DNA of 64,000 bases from Nocardioides daedukensis (GCF_013408415.1 NZ_JACCAA010000001.1:2790001-2854000), one strand, 5' to 3'. Shown: positions 18,741-27,661, counted from the stretch's first letter. Numbers and translations are program-made. Notes: generated from the sequence alone by a model not told the origin.

Positions 18741-19658
18741 ATGGCCCAGATCGTCCAGTTCTCCCGCCCAGGTGATGCCGACGTGCTTCGGGTGGTCGAG
18801 GCGCCCGAGCCCACCCCCGGTCCCGGCGAGGTCGTCGTCGAGATGCGCGCGATCGGCGTGAACCCGTTGGAGTGGAAGCTGCGCTCGGGGATCCGCCCGC
18901 TGCCCGGGGACGGCCCGTGGCGACTGGGCTCCGACGGTGCAGGCGTGGTGGTCAATTCGGCCGTGCCCGACTGGGCGCCGGGCGACAGGGTGGTGATCAG
19001 CGAGGCGTCGGGGGTCTATGCCACCCACGTCTCGGTGCCTTCTTCTTGCCTGGACAAGTTGCCGTCGAACTGGGACTTCGCCGACGGTGCGGCACTCGGA
19101 GTCCCTGTCGGCACGGCCTACCAGGTGCTCACCTCGCTGGGACTCGCGAAGGGGGAGACCCTGTTGGTGCACGGTGGCTCGGGTGGCGTCGGGCAGGCGG
19201 CGATCCAGATCGCCCGAGCGATGGGTGCCCAGGTGATCGCGACCGCCTCACCGAGCAACCACGCGCGGCTCACCGAGTTGGGTGCGGTCCCGCTGGCTTA
19301 TGGGGAAGGGCTGTTGGAGCGGGTGCGCGACGCGGGCACCGTAGACGTCGTACTCGACTGCGCCGGCACCGACGAGGCGATCTCGGTGTCGCTGGCCGTC
19401 GCCGCTCCGGAACGGATCGGGACGATCGTGCGCGGGGCCGATGCTTCTGCCTTCGGGATCCGCGCCTGGCTGGGTGGTTCGCCGGACCCTTTGACGGACG
19501 AGGAGAAGGCGCTGCGCCGGGCCGGTGTGCCCTACGTGCTGGGGCTGGAGGGCTACTCGGTCGAGATCGACTCGCGCTTCGACCTGCTCGCGGTTACCGA
19601 GGCGCACCTGCACAGCGAGGCCGGGCACGTGCGCGGGAAGATCATCCTCATTCCCTGA
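18741..19658 (+). CDS. Zinc-independent quinone oxidoreductase / MDR-family reductase
   Basis: A 305-residue medium-chain dehydrogenase/reductase. The N-terminal GroES-like domain begins 'MAQIVQFSRPGDADVLRVVE'. The NADPH-binding domain has 'LLVHGGSGGVGQAAIQIARA'. The structural-zinc cysteines of alcohol dehydrogenases are missing, so it belongs to the quinone-oxidoreductase branch. I chose the ATG at 18741, 56 bases past the amidase stop; the open frame runs back into that gene. The substrate is unknown and the gene has no obvious link with its neighbours. Confidence 0.85.
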   Translation: MAQIVQFSRPGDADVLRVVEAPEPTPGPGEVVVEMRAIGVNPLEWKLRSGIRPLPGDGPWRLGSDGAGVVVNSAVPDWAPGDRVVISEASGVYATHVSVPSSCLDKLPSNWDFADGAALGVPVGTAYQVLTSLGLAKGETLLVHGGSGGVGQAAIQIARAMGAQVIATASPSNHARLTELGAVPLAYGEGLLERVRDAGTVDVVLDCAGTDEAISVSLAVAAPERIGTIVRGADASAFGIRAWLGGSPDPLTDEEKALRRAGVPYVLGLEGYSVEIDSRFDLLAVTEAHLHSEAGHVRGKIILIP

Positions 19659-19702
19659 CTCACGTGCGCCGAGCCGGCAGTTGTTGACGCTAGGTTCTTC
19701 CC

Positions 19703-20611
19703 ATGGCACTCGACCCCGGCATCGCCTCGCTCCTGTCCTTCCTCGAGCAGTCCGGCTATCCGCCGATGCACGAGGGATCCGTGGAGGACGCGCGCAAGGG
19801 GTACGCCGCCATGGCCGCCGCCTCGATCGGTCCGGACGGGCCGGTGCCGGTCGGTTCGGTGACCGACACGAGCGTTGCCGACCTCCCCGCCCGCGTCTAT
19901 CGGCCCGAGGTCGAGGGGCCGGTGCCGACGGTGCTGTTCTTCCACGGCGGCGGCTTCGTGATCGGCTCGCTCGACACCCACGACAACGTCTGCCGCCGGC
20001 TGTGCGTCGACACCTCCTCGGTGGTCGTCGCGGTGGACTATCGGATGGCGCCCGAGCACCCGTTCCCGGCTGCCTATCAGGACGCGATCGCCGCTGCTGA
20101 GTTCGTCGCCGCCAATCTCGACTCCTTCGGCGGCTCCACCGTTCTGGGCGTGGCCGGCGACTCGGCCGGCGGCAACCTGTCCGCCATCGTCGCCGCCGAG
20201 GTCCCGGGCGTCGCGGCGCAGCTGCTGATCTATCCCGCGGTCGACATGCTCGGTTCCTATGACTCGCGGACCTCGAACGCCGAGGGCTACTTCCTCGACA
20301 TGGCGACGATGACCTGGTTCTTCATGCAGTACGCCGCCGGGGCGTCGCTGGACGCTGACGACGTACGCCACTCACCGTTGCGTGGCATCCGGCCGGGACT
20401 GCCGCCGGCGGTGGTGGTCACCGCGGAGTTCGACCCGCTGCGCGACGAGGGCCTGGCCCATGCCGAGGCGCTGGCCGCGGCCGGCGTACCGGTGGATTCC
20501 GTGCATTGCCCCGGCCTGATCCACGGGTTCGTGGACATGGGCACCTTCTCGCCGGCGGCGGCCGAGGCGATCACCGACATGAACCGTCGCTTCGGCGCAC
20601 TGCTTCGCTGA
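19703..20611 (+). CDS. Alpha/beta-hydrolase, hormone-sensitive-lipase type esterase
   Basis: A 302-residue carboxylesterase of the HSL (family IV) group. The oxyanion-hole motif is 'LFFHGGGFVIGSLDTHDN' (HGGG). The nucleophile elbow is 'VAGDSAGGNLSAIV' (G-D-S-A-G). The acid is in 'AEFDPLRDEG' and the base in 'GLIHGFVDMG', so the Ser-Asp-His triad is complete. These enzymes hydrolyse short-chain acyl esters in the cytoplasm. It follows the oxidoreductase after 44 bases on the same strand and may be co-transcribed. Confidence 0.92.
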   Translation: MALDPGIASLLSFLEQSGYPPMHEGSVEDARKGYAAMAAASIGPDGPVPVGSVTDTSVADLPARVYRPEVEGPVPTVLFFHGGGFVIGSLDTHDNVCRRLCVDTSSVVVAVDYRMAPEHPFPAAYQDAIAAAEFVAANLDSFGGSTVLGVAGDSAGGNLSAIVAAEVPGVAAQLLIYPAVDMLGSYDSRTSNAEGYFLDMATMTWFFMQYAAGASLDADDVRHSPLRGIRPGLPPAVVVTAEFDPLRDEGLAHAEALAAAGVPVDSVHCPGLIHGFVDMGTFSPAAAEAITDMNRRFGALLR

Positions 20612-20630
20612 ACGCCGTATCGTGACGGCC

Positions 20631-20777
20631 ATGAAGACCAAGCTGAACTGCCCCTGCGGCGAATACATCCAGGGTGAGAACGAGGACGACCTCGTCGAGA
20701 AGACCCAGGCCCACCTCGCGGCAGACCACCCGGGGATGGAATACGGACGCGACGAGATCCTGTTCATCGCCCGCTGA
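20631..20777 (+). CDS. DUF1059 family small protein
   Basis: A 48-residue protein, 'MKTKLNCPCGEYIQGENEDD' at its N-terminus, ending 'EILFIAR'. It has the C-P-C-G start and a downstream H-x-x-x-x-H-P segment ('AHLAADHPGM') typical of DUF1059 proteins, which may bind metal. Function is unknown. It lies 19 bases after the esterase gene on the same strand. Confidence 0.85.
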   Translation: MKTKLNCPCGEYIQGENEDDLVEKTQAHLAADHPGMEYGRDEILFIAR

Positions 20778-20924
20778 CCTCCGCCGCGCGCACCAAGTAC
20801 GGCGGTTCGTGGCTCAATCCGGACTGTCGTGCCTGCGATCTCCGGCTGTGGTGTTGAACTGCCGTAGTTGCGGACCTGTGGATGACCGTTCGCGCGCGGG
20901 GCTGCGTCGCCGCAGACTCCCGTC

Positions 20925-21800
20925 ATGGATGCGCAGCAGGCACTGACCCAGCTCGGTGGGATCGCCGACAGCCGTGCGCTGCGCAGGATGGTCACTCACC
21001 GGAAAATCAAGAACGCCGTGCGCGCCGGGGAGATTACTCGTCTCTCCCGGGGTCGCTACACGCTGCCCGTCGTCGACGAGGCGTGGCAGGCAGCCGCGCG
21101 GGTCAACGGGGTCGTCTCACACCTGAGCGCGGCGATGCTCTGGGGCCTGAAGGTCAAGTCTCCGCCGGCTTTGCCCACGGTTACGGTCCCTCGCGGACGC
21201 AAGCTCTCACCGCAGCGCGGCGCTGGTGTCGACGTTCACTACGCGGGGGTGGCCGCGGAGGAGGCCAGCGCCCGGATCACGTCGGTCCCGCGCACGGTCA
21301 TCGACTGCGCGCGGGCGCTGCCGTTTGACGCTGCCCTTGCCGTCGCCGACTCGGCGCTGCGCCAGGGCAAGGTCACCCGGACGCAACTCCTTGCCGCGGC
21401 GGAGGCATCGCCGCGGAGCGGTCGATCGAAGGCAGTCCGAGTTGCCCGGGAGGCCGACCGGCGTGCGGCGAACCCGTTCGAGTCCGTGCTGCGCGCCATT
21501 GCGCTGGACCGTGGGGTCCGGCTCGAGCCGCAGTTGCGTTGCCACGAGTTCATCTGCGCAGATCTGGGGAGCAACGACCTGCGTCTGGCTCTGGAGGCGG
21601 AGTCGTGGGCCTATCACGGTGACCGGCAGCCCTTCGACAACGACGTACGTCGCTACACGACCCTGACGCTGGAGCGCTGGATCGTGCTCCGGTTCCTGTG
21701 GAACGACGTGATGCATCGTCAGCAAGAAGTCGGGGACATCATCGTCGCCGTCGCCGAATGGTGTGCCGAAATACGGCAGTTCGAACGTCGAGCCTCCTGA
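20925..21800 (+). CDS. AbiEi-like winged-helix protein with DUF559/Vsr-like C-terminus
   Basis: A 291-residue protein. Residues 1-60 ('LGGIADSRALRRMVTHRKIK ... LSRGRYTLP') resemble the N-terminal winged helix of AbiEi-type antitoxin-domain proteins common in actinobacteria. Residues 205-275, with 'LALEAESWAYHGDRQPFDND' and then 'RRYTTLTLERWIVLRF', match the DUF559 group related to Vsr endonucleases. The D-E-x-W-like core is present as 'LEAESWAYH'. No AbiEii-like partner toxin is adjacent, so this is an orphan of unknown role, perhaps an anti-invasion factor. Short GAACTGCCGT repeats flank it. Confidence 0.7.
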   Translation: MDAQQALTQLGGIADSRALRRMVTHRKIKNAVRAGEITRLSRGRYTLPVVDEAWQAAARVNGVVSHLSAAMLWGLKVKSPPALPTVTVPRGRKLSPQRGAGVDVHYAGVAAEEASARITSVPRTVIDCARALPFDAALAVADSALRQGKVTRTQLLAAAEASPRSGRSKAVRVAREADRRAANPFESVLRAIALDRGVRLEPQLRCHEFICADLGSNDLRLALEAESWAYHGDRQPFDNDVRRYTTLTLERWIVLRFLWNDVMHRQQEVGDIIVAVAEWCAEIRQFERRAS

Positions 21801-21855
21801 CCCGGGCGCGACGACGCGTCTGCGTCACCCGAACTGCCGTGGTTGGCGACGCAAG

Positions 21856-21900
21856 AGGGCGGCGTACCGCTGAACTGCATGTCCAACGGTACGCCGCCCT
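21856..21900. terminator. Bidirectional hairpin terminator
   Basis: Arms 21856-21869 (AGGGCGGCGTACCG) and 21887-21900 pair perfectly over 14 bases with a 17-base loop. It separates the plus-strand AbiEi-like gene from the convergent SDR gene ending at 21919. Confidence 0.85.
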
Positions 21901-21918
21901 CATACGTGGAGCTTCAGG

Positions 21919-22680
21919 TCAGCGCGGCGCCATCCGCAGCGCGCCGTCCATCCGGACGACCTCACCGTTGAGGTAGTCGTGGGTGATCAGGAAGAGCGCG
22001 AGCTGCGCATATTCCTCCGGGCGGCCCAGGCGCTGCGGGAAGGGGATGCCGGCAGCCAGTTGCTTGCGGAACTCCTCGGCGACGGTGGCGAGCATCGGGG
22101 TCTCGACGATGCCGGGGGCAATCGTGTTCACCCGGATGCCATATTGCGCGAGGTCGCGCGCGGCCGGCAGGTTGAGGCCGACGATGCCGCCCTTTGACGA
22201 CGAGTACGCCGCCTGCCCGATCTGGCCCTCGTAGGCCGCGACCGAGGCGGTGTTGATGATGACGCCACGGGCGTTGTGCTCCAGCGCCTCGGTCTCGGCG
22301 ATCTTCTCCGACGCCAGTGCCAACACGTTGAACGAGCCGATCAGGTTGACCTGGACGATCTTGGCGTAGAGCGCGAGGTCGTGGACGCCCTTCTTCGACA
22401 GGATCCGCGAAGACGGGCCGATGCCGGCGCAGTTGACGACGATGCGCAGCGGGGCGGTCGGGTCGGCGGCGGCCTGGTTGACGGCGTCGGCGACCTGCTC
22501 GGGGTCGGTCACGTCGACCGGGACGTAGGTGAGGCCCTTGACCTCGGGTGCGCCCTCGATCGACGAGGGCAGGTCGAAGCCATAGACCTGGGCGCCCTGG
22601 GCGGCCAGCTCGGCGGCGGTGGCCGCGCCGAGGCCCGAGGCTGCTCCGGTGACGATTGCTGCGGTGTTCTCGACCTGCAT
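21919..22680 (-). CDS. SDR oxidoreductase, 3-hydroxyacyl-CoA dehydrogenase type 2-like
   Basis: A 253-residue short-chain dehydrogenase. It has the NAD(H)-binding 'AIVTGAASGLGAATAAELAA' near the start and 'VYGFDLPSS' after beta-2, which indicates NAD preference. The motif 'NCAG' and the catalytic 'YSSSKGGIVGL' follow. Similarity in layout to HSD10-type enzymes and the coupled acyl-CoA dehydrogenase suggest oxidation of a 3-hydroxyacyl-CoA. The start overlaps the acyl-CoA dehydrogenase stop in a TGATG junction at 22678-22682. Confidence 0.88.
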   Translation of the reverse strand: MQVENTAAIVTGAASGLGAATAAELAAQGAQVYGFDLPSSIEGAPEVKGLTYVPVDVTDPEQVADAVNQAAADPTAPLRIVVNCAGIGPSSRILSKKGVHDLALYAKIVQVNLIGSFNVLALASEKIAETEALEHNARGVIINTASVAAYEGQIGQAAYSSSKGGIVGLNLPAARDLAQYGIRVNTIAPGIVETPMLATVAEEFRKQLAAGIPFPQRLGRPEEYAQLALFLITHDYLNGEVVRMDGALRMAPR

Positions 22681-23849
22681 CAGTTGCTCTCCTTGATGAT
22701 TCCGTTGTTGTCGCCTGCCAGCGCGCGGCTGATCACCATCCGCTGGATCTGGTTCGTGCCCTCGAAGATCTGCATGACCTTCGCTTCGCGCATGAAGCGC
22801 TCGACCGGGAAGTCGCGGGTGTAGCCATAGCCGCCGAGCACCTGCACGGCGTCGGTGGTCACCTTCATCGCGTTGTCGGTGGCCACCATCTTCGCAATGG
22901 ATGCCTCGCGACCGAACGGCTCGCCCCGGTCCTTGAGACGGGCGGCGTGCAGGACCATCGCCCGCGACGACTGGATCGCGGCCTCCATGTCGGCCAGCAC
23001 GAACGCCAGGCCCTGGTGGTCGATGATCTTCTTGCCGAACGTCTCGCGGGTCTTGGCATAGGCGACCGCGTGGTCCAGGGCGCCCTGGGCGAGTCCGGTG
23101 GCGACGGCGGCGATGCCGAGTCGGCCCGAGTCGAGGCCGGCCAGGGCGATCTTGAGTCCGTCACCCTCGGCGCCGAGTCGACGCTCGACCGGGATGCGTA
23201 CGTCGTCCAGGCGCATCGTGGTCGTGTGCGAACCGGTCAGGCCCATCTTTTTCTCCGGCGGGTCCGAGACGAGTCCGGGTGTGTCGGCGGGGATCAGGAA
23301 GCAGGAGATGCCGTTGCGGTCGTCCGAGGTGCGCGCCATCAGCTTGTAGAAGTCGGCGTTGCCGCCGTGCGTGGTCCACGCCTTCGCGCCGTTGAGGACA
23401 TATTCGTCACCGACGCGCTTGGCGGTGGTCCGCATGGCGGCGGGATCCGAGCCGGCGTGTGCCTCGGAGAGGCAGTAGGCGCCGAGCAGTTCGCCGCCGA
23501 GCATGTCGGGGAGCCACTTCTGCTTCTGCTCCTCGGTGCCGTGCTCGAACAGACCGAAGCAGGAGAGTGCGTGCACGGAGACGCCGACGCCGACGCTCGA
23601 CCAGACCGCCGCGATCTCCTCGAGCACCTGGAGATAGACCTCGTAGGGCTGACCGCCGCCACCGAACTCCTCCGGATAGGGCAGGCCGAGCAGGCCGGTG
23701 CGGCCCAGGAGGGTGAAGACGTCCCGCGGGAAGGCCTCGGTCGCCTCGGCCTCAGCGACGCGCGGAAGGAGCTCGCGGGTGGCGAGGTCGCGGACCAGCT
23801 TGAGCAGGTCGGCGGCTTCCTCGGTGGGCAGGATGCGGCGGGCGGTCAT
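22680..23849 (-). CDS. Acyl-CoA dehydrogenase
   Basis: A 389-residue FAD enzyme forming the trans-2-enoyl-CoA from acyl-CoA. It has 'CLSEAHAGSDPAAMRTTAKR' and 'GAKAWTTHGGNADFY' (flavin-contact segments). The C-terminal 'VLGGYGYTRDFPVERFMREA' is followed by 'IFEGTNQIQRMVIS', where the Glu is the catalytic base in the short- and medium-chain position. I chose the ATG at 23849; the open frame reaches 24041 but those residues are not family-like and cross the divergent promoter. It forms an operon with the SDR gene and is divergent from the acyl-CoA synthetase. Confidence 0.92.
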   Translation of the reverse strand: MTARRILPTEEAADLLKLVRDLATRELLPRVAEAEATEAFPRDVFTLLGRTGLLGLPYPEEFGGGGQPYEVYLQVLEEIAAVWSSVGVGVSVHALSCFGLFEHGTEEQKQKWLPDMLGGELLGAYCLSEAHAGSDPAAMRTTAKRVGDEYVLNGAKAWTTHGGNADFYKLMARTSDDRNGISCFLIPADTPGLVSDPPEKKMGLTGSHTTTMRLDDVRIPVERRLGAEGDGLKIALAGLDSGRLGIAAVATGLAQGALDHAVAYAKTRETFGKKIIDHQGLAFVLADMEAAIQSSRAMVLHAARLKDRGEPFGREASIAKMVATDNAMKVTTDAVQVLGGYGYTRDFPVERFMREAKVMQIFEGTNQIQRMVISRALAGDNNGIIKESN

Positions 23850-23899
23850 CGAATTCACTCCCGGTGGTTCATGGATTGATACGCAAGTCCAGCCTAGCG

Positions 23900-23913
23900 T
23901 ACTGTTTTCAGTA
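23900..23913. promoter_or_regulatory. Putative TetR operator in divergent acyl-CoA promoter
   Basis: TACTG-tttt-CAGTA is a perfect inverted repeat in the 110-bp gap between the acyl-CoA dehydrogenase and the acyl-CoA synthetase genes. A TetR gene is coupled to the synthetase, so self-control of both units from this site is a reasonable guess. Confidence 0.5.
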
Positions 23914-23959
23914 TCGTAAGGTCCCGACACCGTGACACCGCTCGACGAGAGGCACACCG

Positions 23960-25612
23960 ATGACCCCCGACGCCCGCCCCGAAGTCCGCGTGGCCGAACT
24001 GCTCGCCACCTTCGATGCCGCCGACGTCGACCTCGGCGCACTGCTCTGCGACGACCACCCCGCTGACGGCGTCGCGTTCACCGTGGTCCAGCCCGACCTG
24101 ACCCGTGTCGACATCAGCTATGGCGACCTCTCCGAGCGCTCGCGCAGGTTCGCGGCCTTCCTGGCCGCCGAGGGTGTGCGGCCCGGGGACCGGGTGGCAA
24201 CGCTGATGGGCAAGTCGGCGGACCTGGCAGGCGTGGTCATGGGCATCTGGCGCGCGGGTGCCGTTCACGTGCCGCTGTTCACCGCCTTCGCCCCGCCGGC
24301 GATCGGGTTGCGCCTGGGCGGCAGTGAGGCGAAGTTCGTCGTCGCCGATGCCGACCAGGTCACCAAGCTCGCCCCCGGCGAGGACCTCCCCGAGAACCCA
24401 GCCTGGCAAGTCCTGGTCGCCGGCCAAGGCGCGACCGCGGGCCGCACGCTGAGCGACGTACTCGCCCAGGCAGACCCCGAGGCCGCGCCGCAGGTGAGCG
24501 TGCCCGGCTCGGCCGAACTCATCCGGCTCTTCACCTCCGGGACCACGGGCACGCCGAAGGGCGTCCCGATCCCGGTCAAGGCGCTGGCCACGTTCGTGGT
24601 CTATCTCGAATATGGCCTCGATGTCACCGCCGAGGACGTCTACTGGAATGCGGCCGACCCGGGTTGGGCCTACGGCCTCTACTACGGCATCGCCGCGCCG
24701 CTGGCCGCCGGGCGCCGCAACGTCCTGCTGCAGGCGAAGTTCACCCCGGAGACCACGTGGAAGGTGATCCAGGAGCTCGGCGTCACCAACCTCGCCGCGG
24801 CGCCGACCGTCTTCCGCTCGCTTCGCAGCGCCGAGACGCCGGCGCCCGAGGGTCTCGAGCTGCGCCGGATCTCCAGTGCTGGCGAGCCGCTGAACCCCGA
24901 CGTCGTGAACTGGGGCGCCGACGTGCTGGGCGCGCCGATCCACGACACCTATGGCCAGACCGAGCTCGGCATGTCCATCGTCAATGGCTGGCACCCCGAC
25001 GTCGCCGGCGAGATGCGGCACGGGTCGATGGGTCGGGCAATGCCCGGGTGGACCGCGACCGTGCTGAAGGACGACGCGGACGAGGTCGCTGCTCCCGGTG
25101 AGCTCGGCCGCGTGGTCATTGACCTGGCGAACAGCCCGCTGATGTGGTTCACCGGTTATGTCGACGCTCCGGAGAAGACCGCCGAGAGGTTCAGCGCCGA
25201 CGGCCGCTGGTACTACACCGGTGATGCCGGGACGATGGATGAGGACGGCTATCTCTTCTTCTCCGCCCGCGATGACGACGTAATCATCATGGCTGGCTAC
25301 CGGATCGGCCCGTTCGAGGTCGAGAGTGTGCTGGTCGGCGACACGCGGGTCCAGGAGGCCGCCGTGGTCGGAGTCCCCGACGAGTTGCGCGGCGAGGTGC
25401 TCGAGGCATTCGTCGTGCTCGCACCCGGTCAGGAGGGCGGTCCCGAGCTGGTCGAGTCGCTGAAGCAGCGCGTGAAGACCAAGCTCGCCGCGCACGCCTA
25501 CCCGCGCCAGGTGCACATCATCGGCGAGCTGCCCAAGACCCCCTCGGGCAAGATCCAGCGGTTCCAGCTCCGCTCGCAGCGGGCTGCCGAGGTGGCTGCG
25601 AACCCCTCATGA
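23960..25612 (+). CDS. Acyl-CoA synthetase (AMP-forming, acetyl-CoA-synthetase-like)
   Basis: A 550-residue ANL-superfamily ligase making acyl-CoA by way of an acyl-adenylate. Motifs in order: 'LIRLFTSGTTGTPKGVPI' (P-loop), 'DTYGQTELGMS' (A5), 'RWYYTGDAGTMDEDGYLFF' (A7), 'DVIIMAGYRIGPFEVE' (A8) and 'PKTPSGKIQRFQL' with the catalytic Lys (A10). The pattern around 'WNAADPGWAYGLYYG' is like that of acetyl-CoA/medium-chain synthetases, so a short or medium acid is likely. It overlaps the following TetR gene by ATGA and faces the acyl-CoA dehydrogenase unit across a shared promoter region. Confidence 0.9.
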   Translation: MTPDARPEVRVAELLATFDAADVDLGALLCDDHPADGVAFTVVQPDLTRVDISYGDLSERSRRFAAFLAAEGVRPGDRVATLMGKSADLAGVVMGIWRAGAVHVPLFTAFAPPAIGLRLGGSEAKFVVADADQVTKLAPGEDLPENPAWQVLVAGQGATAGRTLSDVLAQADPEAAPQVSVPGSAELIRLFTSGTTGTPKGVPIPVKALATFVVYLEYGLDVTAEDVYWNAADPGWAYGLYYGIAAPLAAGRRNVLLQAKFTPETTWKVIQELGVTNLAAAPTVFRSLRSAETPAPEGLELRRISSAGEPLNPDVVNWGADVLGAPIHDTYGQTELGMSIVNGWHPDVAGEMRHGSMGRAMPGWTATVLKDDADEVAAPGELGRVVIDLANSPLMWFTGYVDAPEKTAERFSADGRWYYTGDAGTMDEDGYLFFSARDDDVIIMAGYRIGPFEVESVLVGDTRVQEAAVVGVPDELRGEVLEAFVVLAPGQEGGPELVESLKQRVKTKLAAHAYPRQVHIIGELPKTPSGKIQRFQLRSQRAAEVAANPS

Positions 25613-26238
25613 GTGCATCGGGCGTACGACGTCCGGGTGCGGCCGGCATGGCGCGCATGGCCGGCGCGAGCAGACGACGGCGTACGGCCAGGCAGGCTGA
25701 TCTCCTGGCCCGCCTCGTGGACCTGCTCGCGGCGGAGGGGTTCGCGGAGTTCACCCTCGACGACCTGGCCGCCCGGCTGCGGTGCTCCAAGACGACGCTC
25801 TATGCGCTGGCCCCATCGAAGCCCGAGCTCGTGGTCGCGGCAACGCGGGAGTTCTTCCGGGTGGCAACCGCTGCGGTCGAGGACGGCATCGCGGACGAGT
25901 CGGACCCGGCGCATCGCGTGGTGGCCTACCTGCGTGGGGTCGGTGTCGCGTTGACTCCGTTGTCCCGAGCGTTCATGGATGACCTCGCCCGGTTCGCACC
26001 AGCCCGCGAGGTCTATGAGCTGAACACCGGGTACGCCGCCGCGCGGATCCGCACCCTGATCGGTGCCGGCATCGCGGCCGGTGCGCTGCGCGAGGTCAAC
26101 GCCGACTTCGTGGCCGAAATGGTCGCTGCGACGATGTTCGAGATCCAGCGCGGTGAGATGTTCGCGCGGCTTGAGCTGTCGGATGCGCAGGCGTATGCGG
26201 AGTTGGCGCGGTTCGTCACCGACGCGCTCGCGCTCTGA
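25609..26238 (+). CDS. TetR-family regulator of the acyl-CoA module
   Basis: A 209-residue regulator. The N-terminal helix-turn-helix is in 'FAEFTLDDLAARLRCSKTTL', followed by 'YALAPSKPELV' (about residues 44-75). An Arg-rich extension of about 30 residues precedes it. The ligand domain follows. It overlaps the synthetase stop by ATGA at 25609-25612, so it is translated with the gene it probably controls. The inverted repeat at 23900-23913 is a candidate target. The inducer is likely an acyl-CoA, by analogy with FadR-like TetR proteins. Confidence 0.85.
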   Translation: MSASGVRRPGAAGMARMAGASRRRRTARQADLLARLVDLLAAEGFAEFTLDDLAARLRCSKTTLYALAPSKPELVVAATREFFRVATAAVEDGIADESDPAHRVVAYLRGVGVALTPLSRAFMDDLARFAPAREVYELNTGYAAARIRTLIGAGIAAGALREVNADFVAEMVAATMFEIQRGEMFARLELSDAQAYAELARFVTDALAL

Positions 26239-26346
26239 GTCCCCGACCCCTCGCGGAGTGTCGCTCTGACCCTCGCCGACCCGTCGCAGACTTTCATTCG
26301 GCGCAATCGCGGCGACGCCCGGTGTGTCCAGGACGCGTAGTTGATC

Positions 26347-26362
26347 ACGTGGTCGACCACGT
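26347..26362. promoter_or_regulatory. Palindromic operator before the monooxygenase gene
   Basis: ACGTGGTCGACCACGT is a perfect 16-base palindrome, 97 bases before the monooxygenase ATG. Bases 26348-26367 recur with one change at 30603-30622, before the SnoaL-like gene. The 220-base gap also holds a smaller inverted repeat GTGCGT-N8-ACGCAC (26406-26425) and a GGAGGAG ribosome site. Confidence 0.7.
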
Positions 26363-26458
26363 AGTTGTGCGGATCCGTACACACACTCCTCCGGGACATT
26401 GTGATGTGCGTCATACGTCACGCACCGGGCCCTACGCCCGGAGGAGAAAGGGCCACCC

Positions 26459-27661
26459 ATGACCGCCGTACTCAATGAACCCACCACCTCCCCCAAGGTC
26501 GAGGACAGGACTCACCTCGAGCGCGCCAAGGCCGTCGCCGAGATCGTCGAGGCCGAGGCCAACGCCATCGAGGAAGGCGCAACGATCACCAAGCCCGTCT
26601 ATGACGCGCTCGTCGAGAACCGCCTCTTCTGGATGGCCGTACCCAAGGAGCTTAACGGCATGGGCCTCGGCCTGGTCGAGAGCTTCGAGGTCATCGAGGA
26701 GCTCTCCCGCGCCGACGGTTCGACCGGGTGGGCGTTCATGGCCAACAGCCTGAGCACCTCCCTGGCCGCGGGCTTCCTCGCCCCCCAGGGCCAACAGGAC
26801 CTCTTCGCCCACGACGTCCCGGGCATCACCGCCGGGATGATCCTCCCGACCGGATCGGGCAGGAAGGTCGAGGGCGGGTACGTCGTCACCGGCAACTATC
26901 AGTTCGCCTCCGGGTCCGCGCACGCATCGTGGATCGGGGCAGGGTTCGTGGTGAGCGACGAGGAGGGCAACCCGCTGACGACCCCGGAGGGCGGCCCGGT
27001 CTGCCGCACCGCCTTCGTCCCCCGCGACGAGGCGGAGTTCCGCGGCAACTGGAACGTGTGGGGCTTGGTCGGCACCGGCTCCTATGACTATGGACTCACC
27101 GAGGTGTTCATCCCCGAGGAGCACTGCTTCGACACGTTCACGACCGAGGCAGTCCGCTCCGAGCCGCTGTTCCGGTTCGGGCTGCTCGGCATCGGTGTCG
27201 GTGGCCACGCTCCGGTCGCCCTCGGCATCGCCCGCCGTGCCCTCGACGAGATCGTCAAGGTCGCCACAGTCAAGGGTCGTGTCGGCTACCCAACCGTCAT
27301 CGCCGACTCGGAGATCTTCAAGCTCGAATTCGCCAAGACCGAGGCGCTCTATCGCGCCGCTCGCGCGTATGTCTATGAGGTGCACCGCGAGGCCGAGGAC
27401 TGGGTCAACGCCGGCAACCCCCTGACCGAACTGCACAACGCCCGCCTGCGCCAGTCGATCACCTGGGTCCAGGAGGTCACCGCGACCGTCACCAACTTCG
27501 CGCACCGCTGGGGAGGCAGCCAGTCCTTCCGCAACCCGACCGCTCTGGGTCGGGCCACCCGCGACGCCGCGGTGGCGACGCAGCACCTGCTCGTCGACCC
27601 GATGTCGATGGTCGACGCTGCCGGCGCGATCATGGGCGAGTACGGCAACGGCCGCAGCTGA
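26459..27661 (+). CDS. Flavin-dependent monooxygenase of the acyl-CoA dehydrogenase fold (HsaA/IacA-like)
   Basis: A 400-residue protein with the acyl-CoA-dehydrogenase fold but without the catalytic Glu motif of dehydrogenases. The 'ADGSTGWAFMANSLSTSLAA' segment near residue 90, and a C-terminal domain with 'RWGGSQSFRNPTALGRATRD', are typical of group D monooxygenases such as HsaA and IacA. These use reduced flavin from a partner reductase to hydroxylate aromatic compounds. The partner is probably the flavin reductase at 31241. A GGAGGAG ribosome site precedes the ATG. The gene stands alone as a transcription unit, with a palindromic operator upstream and nested inverted repeats downstream. 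The substrate is unknown. Confidence 0.8.
   Translation: MTAVLNEPTTSPKVEDRTHLERAKAVAEIVEAEANAIEEGATITKPVYDALVENRLFWMAVPKELNGMGLGLVESFEVIEELSRADGSTGWAFMANSLSTSLAAGFLAPQGQQDLFAHDVPGITAGMILPTGSGRKVEGGYVVTGNYQFASGSAHASWIGAGFVVSDEEGNPLTTPEGGPVCRTAFVPRDEAEFRGNWNVWGLVGTGSYDYGLTEVFIPEEHCFDTFTTEAVRSEPLFRFGLLGIGVGGHAPVALGIARRALDEIVKVATVKGRVGYPTVIADSEIFKLEFAKTEALYRAARAYVYEVHREAEDWVNAGNPLTELHNARLRQSITWVQEVTATVTNFAHRWGGSQSFRNPTALGRATRDAAVATQHLLVDPMSMVDAAGAIMGEYGNGRS

Noticed and set aside
20925..21800. Complete AbiE-type toxin-antitoxin pair
   Set aside because: Only the AbiEi-like domain is seen, fused to a DUF559-like part; the neighbouring genes do not encode an AbiEii nucleotidyltransferase.
23894..25516. 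540-codon open frame on the minus strand
   Set aside because: It is antisense to the acyl-CoA synthetase, whose motifs are complete; the antisense protein is rich in Gly, Arg, Asp and His without recognisable domain.
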